64,000 bases of DNA from SCTD01 sp963784675 (GCA_963784675.1 CAWASE010000016.1:62001-126000), one strand, 5' to 3'; shown: positions 17,229-25,355, counted from the stretch's first letter. Notes: a model not told the origin generated them from the letters alone. A program made the numbers and translations.

Positions 17229-17576
17229 GTGGACACGCAGGACGCCCGCCAGCAGCTCGAGCAGATGCTCCGCGAGATCGATGCCGCGACGGCGATCCTC
17301 GAGCGAGAGGGAGCGGGCGAGTCCAGCGAGCTCAGCCACGCCGACCAGCACCCCGCCGACACCGCGGGGGAGATCACCGACGCCGACCAGCAGGCCGCGA
17401 TCCTGGACAACTCCGCCGAGCAGCGCGAGCAGGTCGTCGCGGCGCTGGCGCGGCTCGACGACGGCACCTACGGGACGTGCGTCGACTGCGGCGAGCAGAT
17501 CGCCGCGGCCCGCCTCGAGGTACGCCCCGAGGCAGCCCGCTGCCTCGCCGACCAGGAGAAGGCCGAGGCGCGCTGA
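17229..17576 (+). CDS. DksA/TraR-family zinc-finger protein
   Basis: 115 aa; an AGGAG Shine-Dalgarno at about 17216-17220 precedes GTG 17229. A coiled-coil N-terminal half (ARQQLEQMLREIDAATAIL, then ILDNSAEQREQVVAALARL) is followed by the finger YGTCVDCGEQIAAARLEVRP. DksA-type fingers normally hold CxxC...CxxC; here the second pair is reduced to one Cys (ARCLADQEK), so the zinc site has three visible Cys and may use another ligand. Members act at the RNA polymerase secondary channel in other bacteria; in actinobacteria most are uncharacterised. Confidence 0.8.
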   Translation: MDTQDARQQLEQMLREIDAATAILEREGAGESSELSHADQHPADTAGEITDADQQAAILDNSAEQREQVVAALARLDDGTYGTCVDCGEQIAAARLEVRPEAARCLADQEKAEAR

Positions 17577-17583
17577 GACGCTG

Positions 17584-18348
17584 CTAGGCGGGCTTGCGGG
17601 CGCTGGCCACCAGATAGAGCCCGGACGTGCCTTCCCGCTCGACCGACAGGGTGCACTCGGTCCGCACCAGCGAGCGCAGACCGTGGTCGCCCGGCTGCGC
17701 GAGCGCGCGCTCGACGGTCGCCGGGGTGAGCACCGACCGGGGTCGGACCCAGTCGACCTCCAGCCCGGCGCCGGCGAGCAGCTCGGTCAGCTCTTCGGGC
17801 AGGAAGCACCTGGTGAGGGAGCCGTCCGCGCCCGGGATGAGGACGACGTCGGAGTTCTGGATGTTCGCCAGCTCGGCCCAGCGGCCCTGCTCGGCGAGCC
17901 GCGCGAGTCCAAGCTGCAGGGAGTCGACGGTGAGGAGCAGGCGCCCACCGGGTCGCAGCGTCCCGGCCAGCTGCTCCAGCGTCAGCTCGATGGCCAGGCA
18001 GGACGACAGCGCGCGGGACTCCGCGACGACGAGATCGATCGAGGCCGGGCGCAGCCAGCGCAGATCGTGCAGGTCGGCCGCGACCGGCAGGGCCTGGCCG
18101 GGGCCGCCGGGCACCCGAGGCTCCCGACCGTCGACGCAGACCGACACGACCTCGTGACCGCCGGCGACGAGCTGTCCCAGAAACCCGGCGTCGCCCGAGA
18201 GGTCCAGCACCAGGCGCGGCTCGTCCGGCAACCAGGCCGCCAGCTGCGCGGCGGCGACCGCGGCGTAGAACGTCCAGTACGCCGACGACGCGGCGGGGAC
18301 GGGCGAACCGAGGTCGGCGGTGTCCGCCAGGACCTGCTTCGAGGGCAT
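17584..18348 (-). CDS. SAM-dependent methyltransferase-like protein
   Basis: 254 aa. Rossmann features of class I methyltransferases: LVLDLSGDAGFLGQLVAGG (motif I, with S-G-D-A-G rather than the common D-G-x-G), VVSVCVDGRE (motif II region), ASIDLVVAESRALS and LEQLAGTLRPGGRLLLTVD (post-motif pattern). The catalytic target is unknown. It lies divergently from the hydrolase gene (24 bp apart) and nearly touches the DksA-like gene. Confidence 0.65.
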   Translation of the reverse strand: MPSKQVLADTADLGSPVPAASSAYWTFYAAVAAAQLAAWLPDEPRLVLDLSGDAGFLGQLVAGGHEVVSVCVDGREPRVPGGPGQALPVAADLHDLRWLRPASIDLVVAESRALSSCLAIELTLEQLAGTLRPGGRLLLTVDSLQLGLARLAEQGRWAELANIQNSDVVLIPGADGSLTRCFLPEELTELLAGAGLEVDWVRPRSVLTPATVERALAQPGDHGLRSLVRTECTLSVEREGTSGLYLVASARKPA

Positions 18349-18358
18349 GGGGCGGCCG

Positions 18359-18364
18359 TACCCT
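18359..18364 (+). promoter_or_regulatory. -10 box of hydrolase gene (leaderless type)
   Basis: TACCCT seven bases before GTG 18372, no Shine-Dalgarno. Confidence 0.55.
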
Positions 18365-18371
18365 CTCCGAC

Positions 18372-19019
18372 GTGACCGATGCGTCCGGATTCGTGGACGT
18401 CCCGACCCCGTCCGGAACGGCCCGGGCCCACCTGTACGGCCCCCGCGACGTACCGGTGCTGGCCCTGGGTCACGGCGCCGGCGGCGGCACCGCGGCGGTC
18501 GACGTGCAGGCGGCGGCCGCCGGCGCGCAGGACGCCGGGCTGGCCGTGCTGCTGGTCGAGCAGCCGTGGCGGGTCGCGGGGCGACGGGTCGCCGAGGCTC
18601 CCGCGCGGCTCGACGCCGCCTGGCTGTCGGTGCTGGAGCAGACCGTCGCCGGACGGCCGCTGGTCCTCGGAGGCCGCAGCGCCGGCGCGCGGGTGGCGTG
18701 CCGGACGGCCGCGACCGCCGGTGCGGGCGCGGTGCTCGCCCTCGCCTTCCCGCTGGTCCCGCCGACCGGCTCGCGGCGAACCAGGGCTCCGGAGCTGCTG
18801 CTGCCGGCGGTGCCGGTGCTGGTGGTGCAGGGCTCCCGCGACGGTTTCGGCGTGCCGGCAGACGCGTCGGGACGCACCGTGCACGTCGTCGCAGGTGCCG
18901 ACCACGGTTTCGCCGTCCGTCGCCTGGACGGGCGGACGAGCGGGCAGGTGGCCGCCGAGGTCCGGGCGGTCGTCGCCGAGTGGCTGACCGCGGCCGTCCT
19001 GCCGACGCTCAGACGCTGA
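18372..19019 (+). CDS. Alpha/beta hydrolase, dienelactone-hydrolase/KANL3-Tex30-like
   Basis: 215 aa from GTG 18372. Oxyanion segment VLALGHGAGGGTAAVDVQ, nucleophile elbow GGRSAGARVACR, acid near VQGSRDGFGVP and His in GADHGFAVRR complete a Ser-Asp-His triad. The size matches the small cytosolic KANL3/Tex30-type hydrolases. Substrate unknown. Its 3' end overlaps the convergent iron-regulator gene by 11 bp. Confidence 0.75.
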   Translation: MTDASGFVDVPTPSGTARAHLYGPRDVPVLALGHGAGGGTAAVDVQAAAAGAQDAGLAVLLVEQPWRVAGRRVAEAPARLDAAWLSVLEQTVAGRPLVLGGRSAGARVACRTAATAGAGAVLALAFPLVPPTGSRRTRAPELLLPAVPVLVVQGSRDGFGVPADASGRTVHVVAGADHGFAVRRLDGRTSGQVAAEVRAVVAEWLTAAVLPTLRR

Positions 19020-19668
19020 CGTAGACCTCGGAGGCGACGTCGGCGTCGACCCGGACGTCGACCCCGCCGACCCGCAGGATCACCTGTCCGCCCGCCGGCT
19101 CGCCCACCACGACCGTCTGGCCCGGCAGCAGGCGTGCGTCCTCGAGCTCTTCCATCCGTCGCACCAGCGTCTGCAGGTGCTCGTCGATGCGGCGCACGGT
19201 GCACGAACCACCGACCGGCACCGAGGCCAGCGTGCGCAGCGGCCCGGTGTCGATGATGTTCGCCGAGCCCGGGATGGGGCTGCCGTGCGGGCAGTGGCCG
19301 GGATCGTCGAGCAGCAGGGAGATGTGCTTCTCCAGCGTGTCGCTGATGGCGTGCTCCAGGCGGCACGCCTCCTCGTGGACCTGCGGCCAGGGCACCTTCA
19401 GGATGTCGACCAGCAGCACCTCGGCCAGGCGGTGCTTGCGCAGCATCGACGTGGCGTAGGTGCGCCCCGCAGGCGTCAGGTGCAGCACGCGGTCGCCGTC
19501 GAGCGTGACGTAGCCCTCGCGCTCGAGCCGCTTCACGGTCTCGCTGACCGCGGGCGCCGACACCCCCAGCCGCTCCACGATGCGCGCACGCATCGGCACG
19601 ATGCCGGCCTCTTCGAGCTCCAGGATCGTCTCGAGGTACTGCTCGACCGCAGGGTGGTGGCCTTCCAT
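19009..19668 (-). CDS. ideR: Iron-dependent repressor, DtxR/IdeR family
   Basis: 219 aa. An N-terminal winged helix (YLETILELEEAGIVPMRARI, APAVSETVKRLEREGYV) is followed by the metal-binding dimerisation domain: MLRKHRLAEVLLVDIL carries the His and Glu of the ancillary site, and VHEEACRLEHAISDTLEKHI carries the C-x2-E-H primary site. The C-terminal SH3-like domain (GGQVILRVGGVDVRVD) marks DtxR/IdeR rather than short MntR. The Cys in the primary site favours iron. It should repress iron uptake when Fe(II) is bound; no target operon was identified here. Confidence 0.85.
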   Translation of the reverse strand: MEGHHPAVEQYLETILELEEAGIVPMRARIVERLGVSAPAVSETVKRLEREGYVTLDGDRVLHLTPAGRTYATSMLRKHRLAEVLLVDILKVPWPQVHEEACRLEHAISDTLEKHISLLLDDPGHCPHGSPIPGSANIIDTGPLRTLASVPVGGSCTVRRIDEHLQTLVRRMEELEDARLLPGQTVVVGEPAGGQVILRVGGVDVRVDADVASEVYVSV

Positions 19669-19728
19669 GGGCGCATGCTACGGCGGTCCGGCGGCCGCGC
19701 CGTCGCCGCCGACGTCGCGGGCTTGCCG

Positions 19729-19755
19729 GGAACACACCGTGACGGGGCCGGTGTT
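19729..19755 (+). promoter_or_regulatory. SigR/SigH-type autoregulatory promoter
   Basis: GGAACA (19729-19734), 18-bp spacer, GTT (19753-19755) matches the consensus used by actinobacterial SigR/SigH (GGAAYA-N16-20-GTT). It lies about 60 bp before ATG 19815 and 280 bp before GTG 20037, so sigR probably controls itself. Confidence 0.75.
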
Positions 19756-19814
19756 CTTGCAGGTGCCGGGCGAGCAAGGCCGCCGGGCACGAGCCCCCGC
19801 CGACAGGAGCGCCG

Positions 19815-20639
19815 ATGTCCACCGCGAGTCCCCTCGGGGCCGAGAGCACCGGCCGGTCCCTGGCCGGCACGTGGGCGCCGTGGCCCGGCCCCGCCGCGGA
19901 CGGCCGGTCCGGGGGGAGCGGCGTAGGCTCGGGTCCGCAGGTGGTGGTGCGGCCCGTGTCGTCGCGCCGCACCGAGCAGGTCGGACCCGCGCGGCGGGCG
20001 ACCGCCCCGGCGAGCGACGATCAGGCAGGGACCCACGTGGCCGACAGCGAGACCAGCGAACAGCGCAGCGCGCGCTTCGAGCGCGATGCGATGCCGTTCC
20101 TGGACCAGCTGTACTCGGCGGCGCTGCGCATGACGCGCAACCCCGCAGACGCCGAGGACCTCGTCCAGGAGACGTTCGTCAAGGCGTTCGCGGCGTTCCA
20201 CCAGTTCCAGGAGGGCACCAACCTCAAGGCCTGGCTCTACCGGATCCTGACGAACACCTTCATCAACACCTACCGCAAGAAGCAGCGTCAGCCGCTGCAG
20301 AGCCCGACCGACGAGATCACCGACTGGCAGATCGCGGCGGCCGAGGCCCACACCAGCACCGGCCTGCGCAGCGCCGAGATGGAGGCGTTGGACCACCTGC
20401 CCGACTCCGACGTCAAGGACGCGCTGCAGGCGCTGCCGGAGGACTTCCGGATGGCGGTCTACCTCGCCGACGTCGAGGGGTTCGCCTACAAGGAGATCGC
20501 CGAGATCATGGGCACCCCGATCGGCACCGTCATGAGCCGCCTGCACCGCGGCCGGCGCGGGCTGCGGACCATGCTCGCCGACTACGCCCTCGAGCGCGGC
20601 CTGGTCAAGGCGGCGCCGGCCGAGCAGGGGCAGTCGTGA
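19815..20639 (+). CDS. sigR: ECF sigma factor SigR/SigH with possible long isoform
   Basis: The sigma domains begin just after GTG 20037 (short form, 200 aa): region 2 ALRMTRNPADAEDLVQETF, NLKAWLYRILTNTFINTYRK, and region 4 EDFRMAVYLADVEGFAYKEI with IGTVMSRLHRGRRGLR. This is close to SigR of Streptomyces and SigH of mycobacteria, the thiol-oxidative-stress sigma. ATG 19815 in the same frame adds 74 low-complexity residues, reminiscent of the unstable sigma-R-prime form of Streptomyces. The upstream SigR-type promoter precedes both starts. GTGA overlap with the anti-sigma gene. The preferred mature start is 20037, with a modest AGGCAGGG ribosome site. Confidence 0.9.
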   Translation: MSTASPLGAESTGRSLAGTWAPWPGPAADGRSGGSGVGSGPQVVVRPVSSRRTEQVGPARRATAPASDDQAGTHVADSETSEQRSARFERDAMPFLDQLYSAALRMTRNPADAEDLVQETFVKAFAAFHQFQEGTNLKAWLYRILTNTFINTYRKKQRQPLQSPTDEITDWQIAAAEAHTSTGLRSAEMEALDHLPDSDVKDALQALPEDFRMAVYLADVEGFAYKEIAEIMGTPIGTVMSRLHRGRRGLRTMLADYALERGLVKAAPAEQGQS

Positions 20640-20920
20640 GCTGCGGCGACCCGCACGAGACGCCCTGCAGCGAGGTGCTGGAAGCCGTCTACCTCTACCT
20701 CGACGGTGAGCAGGACGCCGGTCATCACGAGCTGGTGCGGCTGCACCTGGACGAGTGCTCGCCGTGCCTGCGCCAGTACGGCCTGGAGCAGGCCGTCAAG
20801 TCGCTCGTGGCCCGCTGCTGCGGCAGCGACCCGGTGCCGATCGACCTGCGCGACCGCGTGCTCGTGCGTATCCAGCAGGTACGTCTGGAGATCGACCAGG
20901 TCGAGTACCGCGCGGAGTAG
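20636..20920 (+). CDS. rsrA: Zinc-binding anti-sigma factor RsrA
   Basis: 94 aa, GTG overlapping the sigma stop. It has the ZAS motif H-x3-C-x2-C (HLDECSPC), an upstream Cys in TPCSEVLEAVYLYLDGE, and the adjacent Cys pair in VARCCGSDPVP, the redox set of RsrA. Oxidation would form a disulfide, release zinc and free SigR. Gene order and overlap with sigR are the usual ones. Confidence 0.9.
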   Translation: MSCGDPHETPCSEVLEAVYLYLDGEQDAGHHELVRLHLDECSPCLRQYGLEQAVKSLVARCCGSDPVPIDLRDRVLVRIQQVRLEIDQVEYRAE

Positions 20921-20929
20921 CACGACCGC

Positions 20930-20935
20930 TACGGT
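20930..20935 (+). promoter_or_regulatory. -10 box of galE (leaderless type)
   Basis: TACGGT six bases before ATG 20942; no Shine-Dalgarno. Confidence 0.55.
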
Positions 20936-20941
20936 GCGCGC

Positions 20942-21904
20942 ATGACCTGGTTGGTGACCGGCGGGGCCGGCTACATCGGCGCGCACGTGGTGCGCGCCCT
21001 CGTCGGCGACGGCGCGTCCGTCACGGTGCTCGACGACCTGTCGACCGGCGACGCCTCGCGCGTCGACCCGGCCGCCACCTTCGTCCAGGGCACCCTGCTG
21101 GACCGCGCCCTGGTCGCGCGCGTGCTCGCCGAGCACGACGTCACCGGGGTCGTGCACATCGCGGCCAAGAAGCAGGTCGGCGAGTCGATGGCCGACCCGC
21201 TGCTCTACTACCGCGAGAACGTCGAGGGGTTGGTGGCGCTGCTCGACGGCTGCCGGGCCCAGGGCGTCGACTCGTTCGTCTTCTCCTCCAGCGCCGCCAC
21301 CTACGGGCTGCCCGACGTCGACCTCGTCGACGAGGACACCCCCGGCGTGCCGCTGTCGCCCTACGGCGAGAGCAAGCTCATCGGCGAGTGGATGCTGCGG
21401 CACTGCGAGCGCGCCTACGGGCTGCGGACGATGAACCTGCGCTACTTCAACGTCGCGGGCTGCGCCGAGCCCGAGCTGGGCGACGTCGGGGTGTTCAACC
21501 TGGTCCCGATGGTGTTCGAGCGGCTGCAGGCGGGTGAGCGTCCGCTCGTGTTCGGCGGCGACTACCCGACCGCCGACGGCACCTGCGTGCGCGACTACGT
21601 GCACGTCGCCGACATCGCCGACGCGCACCTGGCCGCCGCCCGCGCGCTGGAGGCAGGCGCCGCCGGGGCCACCTACAACATCGGCCGCGGCGAGGGCTCG
21701 TCGGTGCTCGACGTGCTCCGGGTCGTCGGTGAGGTCACCGGCCTGGACGCCACCCCCGAGGTCGTCGCCCGCCGCGAGGGCGACCCGGCCCGCGTGGTCG
21801 CTGCGGTCGACCGCATCCGCGACGGGCTCGGCTTCACCGCCCGGCACGACCTGCAGGCGATGGTCTCCAGCGCCTGGGCGGGCTGGCAGCTGCGGCACCC
21901 CTGA
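20942..21904 (+). CDS. galE: UDP-glucose 4-epimerase-like SDR
   Basis: 320 aa extended SDR. NAD-binding VTGGAGYIGAHVVRAL, catalytic SSSAATYG (Ser/Thr) and YGESKLIGEWML (Y-x3-K), plus LRYFNVAG, NLVPMVFERLQ and GTCVRDYVHVADIADAHL, all typical of GalE. It interconverts UDP-glucose and UDP-galactose, supplying surface glycans. The gene stands alone behind its own promoter. Confidence 0.85.
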   Translation: MTWLVTGGAGYIGAHVVRALVGDGASVTVLDDLSTGDASRVDPAATFVQGTLLDRALVARVLAEHDVTGVVHIAAKKQVGESMADPLLYYRENVEGLVALLDGCRAQGVDSFVFSSSAATYGLPDVDLVDEDTPGVPLSPYGESKLIGEWMLRHCERAYGLRTMNLRYFNVAGCAEPELGDVGVFNLVPMVFERLQAGERPLVFGGDYPTADGTCVRDYVHVADIADAHLAAARALEAGAAGATYNIGRGEGSSVLDVLRVVGEVTGLDATPEVVARREGDPARVVAAVDRIRDGLGFTARHDLQAMVSSAWAGWQLRHP

Positions 21905-21911
21905 CGGTCCC

Positions 21912-21925
21912 GCTGTCCGGACAGC
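21912..21925. repeat. 14-bp perfect palindrome after galE
   Basis: GCTGTCCGGACAGC reads identically on both strands, 7 bp after the galE stop. It may be half of the terminator region or a protein site. Confidence 0.6.
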
Positions 21926-21928
21926 ACG

Positions 21929-21959
21929 CGACCCCGGTCGCCGAGGCGGGCCGGGGTCG
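21929..21959. terminator. Bidirectional hairpin between galE and bL37
   Basis: CGACCCCGG (21929-21937) pairs with CCGGGGTCG (21951-21959), 13-nt loop. No clear T tract, as is common in high-GC actinobacteria. The two genes converge here. Confidence 0.6.
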
Positions 21960-21980
21960 GGGCAGGGCAGGAGCCCCGGG

Positions 21981-22055
21981 TCAGGCGTTGGGACGCTTGC
22001 CGTGGTTCGCGGCACTCTTCTTGCGCGCGCGGCGCTTGCGGCCTCTCTTGGCCAT
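21981..22055 (-). CDS. 50S ribosomal protein bL37
   Basis: A 24-residue basic protein: MAKRGRKRRARKKSAAN followed by HGKRPNA. This matches the short bL37 protein found on actinobacterial 50S subunits (MAKRGRK...NHGKRPN). A perfect Shine-Dalgarno GGAAGGAGG lies just before ATG 22055. It is convergent with galE and separated from it by a hairpin. Confidence 0.85.
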   Translation of the reverse strand: MAKRGRKRRARKKSAANHGKRPNA

Positions 22056-22079
22056 GGTGGTTCCTCCTTCAGGCGACGG

Positions 22080-22661
22080 CTACCAGGGTTGCACACGCCG
22101 GCGCGGCACCGGACGCCCCGTGGTCGCGAGGGCGCCGCCCGGGGCCGTCATGCCGAGAACCACCAGCTGCGCGAGCCCGGCCGCCACCAGCACGTCGCCG
22201 GGGCTGAGCACCTCCGGACGCACCGGGTAGGGCACCGGGACGACGTCGGCCAGCCACGGCACCAGGGTCCGCGGTCCGGACCGTTCGTGGCGCGGGTCCT
22301 GACCGGTCAGCAGCGCCTGCGTCGAGACGCCGGCCCGGCCGGACGCCGCCTCCGAGACCGGCATCGCGCCGTTCAAGCCGACGACCAGGGCGTTGGACGC
22401 CAGCCCCAGGGCCACCAGGCCGAACCCCCGCACGCCACGGTTGGCCAGCAGGAACACGACGACGAGCCCGGCCGAGACGACGAGCCCGACGGCATAGAAC
22501 GGGCCACCGACGACCGCGCCCAGCACCTGCGCGAGCAGGGCGCCGACGACCGTCGCGCGGCGGCGCAGCGGCAGGGCGCCGAGCGCGCCGAGGGTGCCGC
22601 CGGACACCCGACCGACGGTGAGCGCCACCAGCAGGCACAGCACGACGGTCAGCACGACCAC
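22080..22661 (-). CDS. DUF5317-type membrane protein
   Basis: About 193 aa from GTG 22661 (VVVLTVVLCLLVALTVGRVSGG). Five or six hydrophobic segments including VVGALLAQVLGAVVGG, FLLANRGVRGFGLVALGL and LASNALVVGLNGAMPVS. The NxxVxxxNGxMPV pattern is the hallmark of DUF5317, an actinobacterial membrane family of unknown function. Two further GTG codons lie within the first few residues, so the exact start is open. Divergent from aminopeptidase P with 58 bp between. Confidence 0.7.
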   Translation of the reverse strand: MVVLTVVLCLLVALTVGRVSGGTLGALGALPLRRRATVVGALLAQVLGAVVGGPFYAVGLVVSAGLVVVFLLANRGVRGFGLVALGLASNALVVGLNGAMPVSEAASGRAGVSTQALLTGQDPRHERSGPRTLVPWLADVVPVPYPVRPEVLSPGDVLVAAGLAQLVVLGMTAPGGALATTGRPVPRRRVQPW

Positions 22662-22707
22662 AGTCTCCCCGCTGGGGCGGCCACCGCCCGGTCCGGCCCG
22701 CCGGTCG

Positions 22708-22713
22708 TACCCT
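22708..22713 (+). promoter_or_regulatory. -10 box of aminopeptidase P gene (leaderless type)
   Basis: TACCCT six bases before ATG 22720. Confidence 0.55.
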
Positions 22714-22719
22714 CGCAGC

Positions 22720-24141
22720 ATGAGCGACACCGGCGAGCAGCCCGTCAACCAGGACACCCCCGGCACCGCGAGCCATGACCCGGACCGGCCCGCGGCGCTG
22801 CTGGAGTTCATGACCACCGGCTGGGAGCCGCGGACGGCGGTCGCCACCGAGCCGGCCGCCGCCGTCCCCTTCCGGCAGGCGCGCCGCGAGGCGCTGGCGG
22901 GCCGCTTCCCGGGCGAACGGCTCGTCGTGCCGACCGGCGGCTACCGCACGCGCAGCAACGACACCGAGTTCCGCTTCCGGCCGGGGACGGCCTTCGCGCA
23001 CCTGGTCGGCGGCCACGAGCCCGACGCGGTGCTGGTGATCGAGACCGACGGGGCCGCGGTGCTGTACCAGGCGCCGGTCATGGACCGCAGCACGCCGAGC
23101 TTCTTCACAGACCGGATGTACGGCGAGCTGTGGGTCGGGCCGCGGCCGTCGCTGGAGCAGGAGAGCGTGCGTCTGGGCATCGAGGCCCGGCCGCTGGAGG
23201 AGCTGGACAAGCTCTCCGGCCGCGCCCGGGTCCTGCGCGGACTGGACGAGCGGGTGCAGGACCTGTTCGCCACCAACGAGGACGACGACAAGGAGTTCGC
23301 CGAGTTCCTGTCCGAGCTGCGGCTGGTCAAGGACGACCACGAGATCGGTCAGCTGCAGCTGGCCTGCGACGCCACGACCCTGGGCTTCCAGGACGTCGTC
23401 CGGCAGCTGGACGCCGCCAAGGGCACCAGCGAGCGCTGGATCGAGGGGGTGTTCGGGCTGCGGGCGCGCGTCGAGGGCAACGATGTCGGCTACGGCTCGA
23501 TCTGTGCCGCCGGCACGCACGCTTGCATCCTGCACTGGACCGATAACGACGGCCCGGTCCGCGACGGCGACCTGATGCTGCTGGACATGGGTGTGGAGGG
23601 TCACGAGCTGTACACCGCCGACGTCACCCGCACGCTGCCCGTCAACGGCACCTTCAGCCCGCGCCAGCGCGAGGTGTACGAGCTCGTGCTGGCTGCGCAG
23701 GACGCCGGCATCGACGCCTGCCGCCCCGGTAACGACTACCTCGAGCCCCACCGCGCGGCGATGAAGGTGCTGGCCCACGGGCTGGTCGGGCTCGGCGTGC
23801 TGGAGGACGCCGAGGCTGCGCTCGCCGAGGATGCGCAGCTCTACCGCCGCTACACCTTGCACGGCGTCAGCCACATGCTCGGCATCGACGTCCACGACTG
23901 TGCGCACGCGCGCCAGGAGACCTACCGCAAGGGCACCCTGGCGGCGGGCATGGTGCTCACCGTCGAGCCGGGGCTGTACTTCCAGCCCGACGACCTGACC
24001 GTGCCCGCGGACCTGCGCGGCATCGGGGTGCGCATCGAGGACGACATCGTCGTCACGAGCGGTGAGCCACGGAACCTGTCGACCGGGCTGCCGCGCGGGG
24101 TGCAGGAGATCCAGGACTGGATGGCGGACCTGTCCGGCTGA
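22720..24141 (+). CDS. pepP: Xaa-Pro aminopeptidase P (M24B)
   Basis: 473 aa. AMP_N domain (RREALAGRFPGERLVVP, TEFRFRPGTAFAHLVG) and pita-bread metallopeptidase domain with the five metal ligands: LLDMGVEGHELYTADVTRTL (two Asp), HGVSHMLGIDVHDC (His), LTVEPGLYF (Glu) and GVRIEDDIVVT (Glu). It releases an N-terminal residue before proline and uses Mn(II). Start ATG with a leaderless box. Length matches the family. Confidence 0.9.
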   Translation: MSDTGEQPVNQDTPGTASHDPDRPAALLEFMTTGWEPRTAVATEPAAAVPFRQARREALAGRFPGERLVVPTGGYRTRSNDTEFRFRPGTAFAHLVGGHEPDAVLVIETDGAAVLYQAPVMDRSTPSFFTDRMYGELWVGPRPSLEQESVRLGIEARPLEELDKLSGRARVLRGLDERVQDLFATNEDDDKEFAEFLSELRLVKDDHEIGQLQLACDATTLGFQDVVRQLDAAKGTSERWIEGVFGLRARVEGNDVGYGSICAAGTHACILHWTDNDGPVRDGDLMLLDMGVEGHELYTADVTRTLPVNGTFSPRQREVYELVLAAQDAGIDACRPGNDYLEPHRAAMKVLAHGLVGLGVLEDAEAALAEDAQLYRRYTLHGVSHMLGIDVHDCAHARQETYRKGTLAAGMVLTVEPGLYFQPDDLTVPADLRGIGVRIEDDIVVTSGEPRNLSTGLPRGVQEIQDWMADLSG

Positions 24142-24208
24142 GCGGCTCGAGCCGGTCGGCAGGCCTGTCGGTGTCAAGCCGACGGGAGGACCGTCCGATG
24201 AGCGGTGT

Positions 24209-25288
24209 GTGACCTCCTCCATCGAGCCCTTCCTGCGCGCACTCGTGGACTGCGGCGGGTCCGACCTGCACTGCAAGGTCGGCTCACCCCCGCGGGTGCG
24301 GATCGACGGCAAGCTGCGCAAGCTGCAGACCCGCGACCTGACCGGCGCCGATACCGAGCAGATGGTGCGCGAGGTGCTGCGCGAGGACCTCGTCGAGGAG
24401 TTCCACAGGAGCAACGAGGCCGACTTCGCGTACTCGATGTCGGGTATCGGACGCTTTCGCGTCAACGCCTTCCGCAGCCGTGGGTCGTGCGGGCTGGTGT
24501 TCCGCCGGGTCAGCGTCGGCGCGATCCCGCTCAGCGACCTGGGTCTGCCGCCGGTGCTCGCGTCGCTGGCGATGGAACCGCGTGGGCTGGTGCTGGTCAC
24601 CGGCCCGACCGGGTCCGGCAAGACGACCACGCTCGCCGGGATGATCGACCACATCAACGCGCACAAGGAGGTGCACATCGTCACCATCGAGGACCCGATC
24701 GAGGTGCTGCACTTCGACAAGCTGGCGATGGTGAACCAGCGCGAGGTCCGCGTCGACACCGAGGACTTCGTCACCGCGATGCGCGCAGCGATGCGGCAGG
24801 ACCCCGACGTCATCCTCGTCGGCGAGATGCGCGACCACGAGACCGTCAAGGCCGGCCTCGCCGCCGCCGAGACCGGGCACTTCGTGATGTCGACGCTGCA
24901 CACCACCGACGCGGCCGAGACCATCAACCGCATCATCGACTTCTTCCCGCCGCACGAGCAGAAGCAGGTGCGCCTGGCGCTGGCCGGGGCCCTGCGCGGC
25001 ATCATCTGCCAGCGACTGGTCCCGCGCGCCGACGGTGAGGGTCGCTGCGTCGTGATGGAGATCGCCGTCAACACCGGTCGCATCGCCGACGCGATCGCCG
25101 ACCCGGACAAGACGTCGACGATCAGCCAGCTCATCGCTGAGGGCACCTACTACGGCATGCAGACCTTCGACCAGCACCTGGTCTCGTTCATCCGTGACGG
25201 GGTGATCACGATGGAGGCGGCGATGGCGGCCTCGACCTCCCCGCACGACCTCACCGTCGAGCTGCGGAGGCTGGGCCTGGTGGCCTGA
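24209..25288 (+). CDS. pilT: PilT/VirB11-type pilus retraction ATPase
   Basis: 359 aa from GTG 24209. N-terminal PAS-like half (GGSDLHCKVGSPPRVRIDGKL), Walker A TGPTGSGKTTTLAG, Asp box VTIEDPIEVLH, Walker B QDPDVILVGEMRDHETVKA and His box GHFVMSTLHTTDAAETINR. The AIRNLIRE-like tail of classical PilT is replaced by SQLIAEGTYYGMQTFDQHL. It normally depolymerises type IV pili. No other pilus gene is in the window, so the partner operon must lie elsewhere. Confidence 0.85.
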   Translation: MTSSIEPFLRALVDCGGSDLHCKVGSPPRVRIDGKLRKLQTRDLTGADTEQMVREVLREDLVEEFHRSNEADFAYSMSGIGRFRVNAFRSRGSCGLVFRRVSVGAIPLSDLGLPPVLASLAMEPRGLVLVTGPTGSGKTTTLAGMIDHINAHKEVHIVTIEDPIEVLHFDKLAMVNQREVRVDTEDFVTAMRAAMRQDPDVILVGEMRDHETVKAGLAAAETGHFVMSTLHTTDAAETINRIIDFFPPHEQKQVRLALAGALRGIICQRLVPRADGEGRCVVMEIAVNTGRIADAIADPDKTSTISQLIAEGTYYGMQTFDQHLVSFIRDGVITMEAAMAASTSPHDLTVELRRLGLVA

Positions 25289-25327
25289 TCGTGCGGGCCG
25301 GACGTCGTTGAACGGATCGAAAGATGC

Positions 25328-25355
25328 TTGACAGCAGGTAGGTTCGGCGTAAAAT
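25328..25355 (+). promoter_or_regulatory. Consensus sigma-A promoter of HNH gene
   Basis: TTGACA (25328-25333), 16-bp spacer, TAAAAT (25350-25355), seven bases before ATG 25363. It is the best -35/-10 pair in the window and unusually AT-rich for this genome; a leaderless mRNA is expected. Confidence 0.75.

Noticed and set aside
22069..25146. 1025-aa minus-strand open frame
   Set aside because: Antisense to aminopeptidase P and PilT; low-complexity composition typical of high-GC shadow frames. Only 22080-22661 (DUF5317) is real on this strand.
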